This document shows, one piece after another, positions 5,512 through 9,589 of a stretch of DNA of 9,589 bases. The stretch covers positions 1 to 9,589 of the forward strand of contig DRKK01000026.1 of NCBI GenBank assembly GCA_011051815.1, written 5' to 3'. The stretch is from Sphingomonadales bacterium (GTDB taxonomy: Bacteria > Pseudomonadota > Alphaproteobacteria > Sphingomonadales > Emcibacteraceae). The notes below the pieces were generated by a model that saw only the letters and a program-made list of their open reading frames with translations, did no database searches and had not been told where the DNA came from. A program made the position numbers and the translations under genes. Positions within the stretch are counted from its first letter, which is position 1. Each line of letters opens with the position of its first letter.

Positions 5512-7902
5512 ATGAAATTCACCTTGTCTTGGCTCAAAGAGCATTTGGATACAGAAGCCCCGATCAATGAGATTTCCGAAAAGCTGACCGCCATCGGGCT
5601 TGAGGTTGAGGAAATTACCAACCCGGCCGATGATCTGGCCCCCTTTGTCATTGCCGAAGTGTTGGAAGCCGGCCCTCATCCTGATGCGGACAAGCTTCAG
5701 GTATTGAAAGTCAATACGGGGACGGAGGTTATTCAGGTGGTCTGCGGCGCGCCCAATGCGCGGGCGGGCCTGAAAGGGGCCTTTGCGCCTTCCGGGGCTA
5801 CCATTCCCACCAATGGCATGAAACTGCGCCCCACCAAAATTCGTGGTGTGGAGAGCAACGGCATGATGTGTTCCGAGCGGGAGCTGGGCCTTGGGGATGA
5901 CCATGACGGCATTATCGACTTGCCCGCAGATGCGCCGGTCGGGGTAAAATTTGCCGATTACAAGGATATGGATGATCCTGTGATTGAGATCGCCATCACC
6001 CCCAACCATCAGGATGCCCTTGGCATTTACGGCATTGCCCGTGATCTGGCTGCGGCGGGTCTTGGCACCCTGAAACAGCGGGATATGTCCCCGGTCAAGG
6101 GCACCTTCGAGAACCCGCAAAAGGTTGTTCTGGCCAATCCGGAAGCCTGTCCGGTATTTGCCGGAAGATATATTCGCGGCATCAAAAATGGCCCTAGCCC
6201 TGAATGGCTACAGAAGAAACTCCGCGCCCTTGGCATGAAACCTATTTCCGCATTGGTGGATATTACCAACTATCTGACCTATGACATGGCACGGCCTCTT
6301 CATGTGTTCGATGCCGATAAATTACAGGGCGATATTGTGGTCCGCCTGTCCAAGACCGGAGAAAGCCTGACTGCTCTTGACGATCAGGATTACAGTCTTG
6401 AAGACGGCGTTTGTGTCATCACCGACGACAGCGGCGTCATTGGCCTTGGCGGCGTTATGGGCGGGGCTAGCACCGGCTGTCAGCCGGGTACGGTCAATGT
6501 GTTTCTGGAAGCCGCATGGTTCGACCCGATCACCATCGCCATGGCCGGGCGTAAGCTTGGCATTGACAGCGACGCGAGATACCGGTTTGAGCGCGGCGTG
6601 GACCCGGACACCATGATGCCAGGCATTGAATATGCCACGCAGCTAATTCTTGACATGTGCGGCGGCGAAGCCAGCGACGTCACTGTCTCCGGCACGGCCC
6701 CGGTCATCTCAAAGACTGTCCCCCTGCGCCCGGGCCGCGTTGGCCATCTTGGCGGCGTGGAAGTGGCCGAATCTGACATTATCGGCATTTTATCGCGCCT
6801 TGGTTTTCAGGTTGCAAAATCAGGCAACAAGCTGGACGTTGTTACCCCGTCATGGCGGTGCGATATTGACGGTGAGGCGGATCTGGTGGAAGAAGTCCTA
6901 CGGATTTATGGCTATGATCAAATCCGTTCTGAACCATTGCCTGCCTCCAGTCGGGAAATCAACACCGGTCTGAACGCCATGCAACGGCGGGTCCGTACCG
7001 CCAAACGGACGGCGGCGGGCCGTGGCTTGCGTGAAGCGGTTACATGGTCCTTCCTGCCCTCTGCACAGGCCGCCCTGTTTGCGGATCTGAAACCTGAACT
7101 GGTGCTGAGCAACCCGATCAGTTCTGATCTGGACGCCATGCGGCCCAACCTGTTGCCCAACCTGATCACGGCGGCGGGACGTAATATGGACCGGGGATTT
7201 CGCAATATAGCCCTGTTTGAATGCGGCAACCAATTTGCCAGCGATACACCAGAGGGACAATCCCTTGTCCTTGCGGGCATCCGGCGCGGACAAACTGGGG
7301 CCAAACATTGGGCCAAGGGGCCGCAGGATGTGGATGCCTACACCGCCAAGGCCGATGCAGAAGCCATCCTAAGCGCCATTGGGGCCAAGATTGACAATGC
7401 TCAGGTGGTGGCCGAGGCTCCTGACTGGTACCATCCGGGACGCAGCGGTGTCATCCGCCTTGGGCCAAAAAATATTCTGGCCTGGTTCGGTGAGATTCAT
7501 CCGGCCATCGGCAAAGCCCTTGACGTCAAGGGACCTCTGGTGGGCTTTGAAATCCTGCTGGAAAATATTCCCTTTTCCAAGTCCGGTAAAGGCAACAGTA
7601 GAGGACCGCTGAGAACATCTGATTTTCAGGCGGTGGAACGGGATTTTGCCTTTGTGGTGGACCGTAACCTTGCGGCGGCGGAACTGATCAAGGCGGTACG
7701 TACCACTGACAAGAAATTAATCAGCGAGGTTACCCTGTTTGATGTTTATGTTGGACCCGGCATCGGAGAAAATCAAAAGTCTCTGGCCCTGAATGTAAAA
7801 TTACAACCGACGGACAAGACATTAACCGAAGAGGAAATTGAGCAATTCTCATCAAAGGTTATTACCAATGTAGAGAAACGATGCGGCGGGGTTTTACGAT
7901 AA
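5512..7902 (+). CDS. pheT: Phenylalanine--tRNA ligase beta subunit
   Basis: Full-length beta subunit of 796 residues (family about 800). Domains in order: a tRNA-binding OB fold (about 40-150, with G54-P-H-P-D-A-D-K and a late MMCSERELGLG segment); the B3/B4 editing domain (about 210-385) that hydrolyses Tyr-tRNA-Phe; the B5 DNA/RNA-binding-like domain (about 400-470, with LGGVEV and GILSRLGFQV); a catalytically inactive class II core (about 480-690); and a ferredoxin-like anticodon-binding domain from about R701 (SDFQAVERDFAFVVD) to the end. It starts one base after the pheS stop, and the nearest upstream purine-rich site is the AAAAAAGGGAA stretch of the pheS tail, so translation is probably coupled. 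No clear terminator follows; the 89-bp gap to the next gene has only an A/T-rich stretch. Confidence 0.98.
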   Translation: MKFTLSWLKEHLDTEAPINEISEKLTAIGLEVEEITNPADDLAPFVIAEVLEAGPHPDADKLQVLKVNTGTEVIQVVCGAPNARAGLKGAFAPSGATIPTNGMKLRPTKIRGVESNGMMCSERELGLGDDHDGIIDLPADAPVGVKFADYKDMDDPVIEIAITPNHQDALGIYGIARDLAAAGLGTLKQRDMSPVKGTFENPQKVVLANPEACPVFAGRYIRGIKNGPSPEWLQKKLRALGMKPISALVDITNYLTYDMARPLHVFDADKLQGDIVVRLSKTGESLTALDDQDYSLEDGVCVITDDSGVIGLGGVMGGASTGCQPGTVNVFLEAAWFDPITIAMAGRKLGIDSDARYRFERGVDPDTMMPGIEYATQLILDMCGGEASDVTVSGTAPVISKTVPLRPGRVGHLGGVEVAESDIIGILSRLGFQVAKSGNKLDVVTPSWRCDIDGEADLVEEVLRIYGYDQIRSEPLPASSREINTGLNAMQRRVRTAKRTAAGRGLREAVTWSFLPSAQAALFADLKPELVLSNPISSDLDAMRPNLLPNLITAAGRNMDRGFRNIALFECGNQFASDTPEGQSLVLAGIRRGQTGAKHWAKGPQDVDAYTAKADAEAILSAIGAKIDNAQVVAEAPDWYHPGRSGVIRLGPKNILAWFGEIHPAIGKALDVKGPLVGFEILLENIPFSKSGKGNSRGPLRTSDFQAVERDFAFVVDRNLAAAELIKAVRTTDKKLISEVTLFDVYVGPGIGENQKSLALNVKLQPTDKTLTEEEIEQFSSKVITNVEKRCGGVLR

Positions 7903-7991
7903 ATTCAACCCCTGCTTGCTCATTTTAATGTTTTTTTAAAGCTGGTCCCTTACAGTATTTGTCGAAAGCGTAATCTTGAGTACAAGTATAT

Positions 7992-8975
7992 ATGGCCAAA
8001 GAAGCAAAAGACATCAAAGTACCGTTAAAAACGAGGTTAAATGCCTGGTGGAATGGCTATGACCTTGATGACGTGAAAGAACTCCTTTTTGCCCGTCAAA
8101 ATGGCGGGGACGCGCCTGAAAAAACGCCTGCTGCCCCTATAGAGATTGATAAACCGGACGTTGAAGACAGCATTTCCGCTCTGAAATGGGATGAGCTTAG
8201 AATGGAAATGAGCCAGTTGATCTGGGGGGATGGCTATTGCGGTCCCGGCGGCAAAGAACATATTGAAAAAATGTGCAAGCTCTTGGCCATGAATTCAGAA
8301 ATGAGCGCCATTGTGGTCGGGGCTGGTCTTGGGGGTCCGGCGCGGGTACTGGCCGAAGAATTCGGGGTCTGGATCACTGGCTATGAGTTGTCAGAAAAAC
8401 TGGCCGAACGGGGCATGAAAATGTCCACAGACTTAGGCCTTTCTTCCAAAGCCATCATTAGCCACCTTGACCCGGAAAAAGCAGAACCTTTTGACCGGCG
8501 TTTTGACCGGGCTTTTTCCAAAGAAGCCCTGTATAATTTCCCTGACAAGCCAAAAATTCTCAAAGATATTTTTGATACCCTCAAAGACGGTGCCCTGTTC
8601 CTGATCACGGATTATACGCTGACCGATGTCTCAGCCATTGAAAATCCGGATGTCCAGAAATGGCTCAGTCAGGAAGCCACCCGGCCCTTTCCCGTGACCG
8701 CCGACTATATGCAGAAGGCGCTGGAAGATATTGGTTTTGTCCTCCGGGTGAATGAGGATATTTCCAAGGAATATATTGACCTTATCGAAAATAGCTGGTC
8801 AAAGGCGGCCACCGTGGCCGAACATCTGGCCGCAAAGGGGGATGAAGGGGTAAAAGCCATAAAAACCCTTATGGAGGAAGCCGAACATTGGGCGCTTCGG
8901 GCCAAACTCCTCAAAGACGGCCACCTGCATGTATGGCGGTTTCTGGCCAATAAACCGGCTGAGGAAATCCGCTAA
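7992..8975 (+). CDS. Class I SAM-dependent methyltransferase, substrate unknown
   Basis: Protein of 327 residues with a Rossmann-type methyltransferase core after a polar N-terminal extension of about 65 residues. Motif I is V108-V-G-A-G-L-G-G115, with E132 at the end of strand 2 as the likely ribose-binding acid. W78-G-D-G-Y-C-G-P-G-G87 resembles the WGEGF-SPGG element of phosphoethanolamine methyltransferase-like and cyclopropane-synthase-like enzymes. [12 protein letters not shown] (175-186) matches the post-strand-4 motif. There is no signal peptide or membrane segment, so it is predicted cytoplasmic. The acceptor cannot be read from sequence: lipid head group, small molecule or macromolecule are all possible. 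The position between pheT and lepA (38 bp before the first in-frame lepA ATG) suggests a housekeeping role, but this is weak. The ATG at 7992 has no good Shine-Dalgarno sequence, only GAG about 12 nt upstream. Confidence 0.85.
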   Translation: MAKEAKDIKVPLKTRLNAWWNGYDLDDVKELLFARQNGGDAPEKTPAAPIEIDKPDVEDSISALKWDELRMEMSQLIWGDGYCGPGGKEHIEKMCKLLAMNSEMSAIVVGAGLGGPARVLAEEFGVWITGYELSEKLAERGMKMSTDLGLSSKAIISHLDPEKAEPFDRRFDRAFSKEALYNFPDKPKILKDIFDTLKDGALFLITDYTLTDVSAIENPDVQKWLSQEATRPFPVTADYMQKALEDIGFVLRVNEDISKEYIDLIENSWSKAATVAEHLAAKGDEGVKAIKTLMEEAEHWALRAKLLKDGHLHVWRFLANKPAEEIR

Positions 8976-9034
8976 GCTCACCTCCCTCATTATCCCCTTG
9001 TATTCCCCCGTCAATGAATGATAAAAGCCCTGTC

Positions 9035-9589
9035 ATGACAGAGCTAGATAAAATCCGAAATTTTTCCATCATTGCCCATATTGACCACGGGAAATCCACC
9101 TTGGCTGACCGCATGATCCAGCATTGCGAAGGTCTGACCGACCGCGAGATGAAGGATCAGGTGCTTGATAATATGGATATTGAGCGCGAACGGGGCATCA
9201 CCATCAAGGCACAGACCGTGCGCCTGACCTACCGCGCCCATGACGGTGAGGACTATATCCTCAATCTGATGGATACACCGGGCCATGTGGATTTCGCCTA
9301 TGAGGTCAGCCGCTGTCTTTATGCCTGTGAAGGCTCTCTTCTGGTGGTGGATGCCTCCCAGGGGGTTGAGGCCCAGACCCTGGCCAATGTTTATCAGGCC
9401 ATCGACAATAATCACGAGATTGTCCCGGTCCTGAACAAGATCGACCTGCCCGCCGCCGAGCCGGAACAGGTCCGCGCCCAGATAGAGGATGTGATCGGCA
9501 TCGATGCCAGCGGCGCCATTAAAGTTTCCGCCAAAACCGGCGAAGGCATTGATGAGCTGCTCAACAGCCTTGTTGAGATCCTTCCGCCG
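9035..9589 (+). CDS. lepA: Elongation factor 4 (LepA), N-terminal part (3' truncated by window edge)
   Basis: Ribosome-associated translational GTPase related to EF-G, linked to ribosome back-translocation and to 30S biogenesis. The visible part is the G domain with all five motifs: G1 [10 protein letters not shown]2 [13 protein letters not shown]3 DTPGHVDF, G4 NKID and G5 SAKTG. The frame is open to the window edge. Two in-frame ATGs exist, at 9014 and 9035. I chose 9035 because [13 protein letters not shown] matches the usual start of alphaproteobacterial LepA; 9014 would add MNDKSPV. Neither is preceded by a Shine-Dalgarno sequence: the upstream stretch is pyrimidine-rich. The start is 59 bp after the methyltransferase stop with no terminator between, so co-transcription is likely. 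Confidence 0.96.
   Translation, partial: MTELDKIRNFSIIAHIDHGKSTLADRMIQHCEGLTDREMKDQVLDNMDIERERGITIKAQTVRLTYRAHDGEDYILNLMDTPGHVDFAYEVSRCLYACEGSLLVVDASQGVEAQTLANVYQAIDNNHEIVPVLNKIDLPAAEPEQVRAQIEDVIGIDASGAIKVSAKTGEGIDELLNSLVEILPP

Noticed and set aside
5413..6120. Minus-strand open frame (235 codons) across the pheS-pheT junction
   Set aside because: Antisense to two well-identified genes, and it includes the translated G/C-run element; no family resemblance or credible start.

Overview
This window looks like a chromosomal translation-gene neighbourhood of an alphaproteobacterium with moderate GC content. The evidence is the IF3 N-terminus (Ala-Arg-Arg-Pro followed by a Pro-rich stretch) and the close match of the PheST, bL20 and LepA sequences to what I know of that class. 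The order within the class cannot be settled by eye. There is no sign of a phage, plasmid, CRISPR array or defence island.

Layout, left to right: the 3' end of thrS (1-323); infC (428-964), apparently starting at an AUA codon; a 241-bp gap holding a strong promoter and a terminator about 110 bp apart with no ORF, a candidate small RNA; a TraB/GumN-family secreted protein on the minus strand (1206-2138); a divergent DUF418 (YeiB-like) membrane protein (2249-3511); the ribosomal protein operon rpmI-rplT (3665-4250) with its own promoter and a leader containing an intrinsic-terminator hairpin; a terminator; pheS-pheT (4359-7902); an uncharacterised class I SAM-dependent methyltransferase (7992-8975); and the 5' part of lepA (9035 to the edge).

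Most genes serve protein synthesis: ThrRS and PheRS charge tRNAs, IF3 controls start-codon selection, bL35 and bL20 build the 50S subunit, and LepA is a ribosome-associated GTPase. The thrS-infC-rpmI-rplT-pheS-pheT order is widespread in bacteria, but here an insert of two envelope-type genes separates infC from rpmI. That split fits with rpmI having its own promoter and leader.

No wholly new multi-gene system is visible. The observations most worth checking are the AUA start of infC, the promoter-terminator unit at 1052-1200, the terminator hairpin in the rpmI leader, and a G/C-run palindromic element at 5424-5486 that appears to have replaced the usual end of pheS and adds a 28-residue tail.
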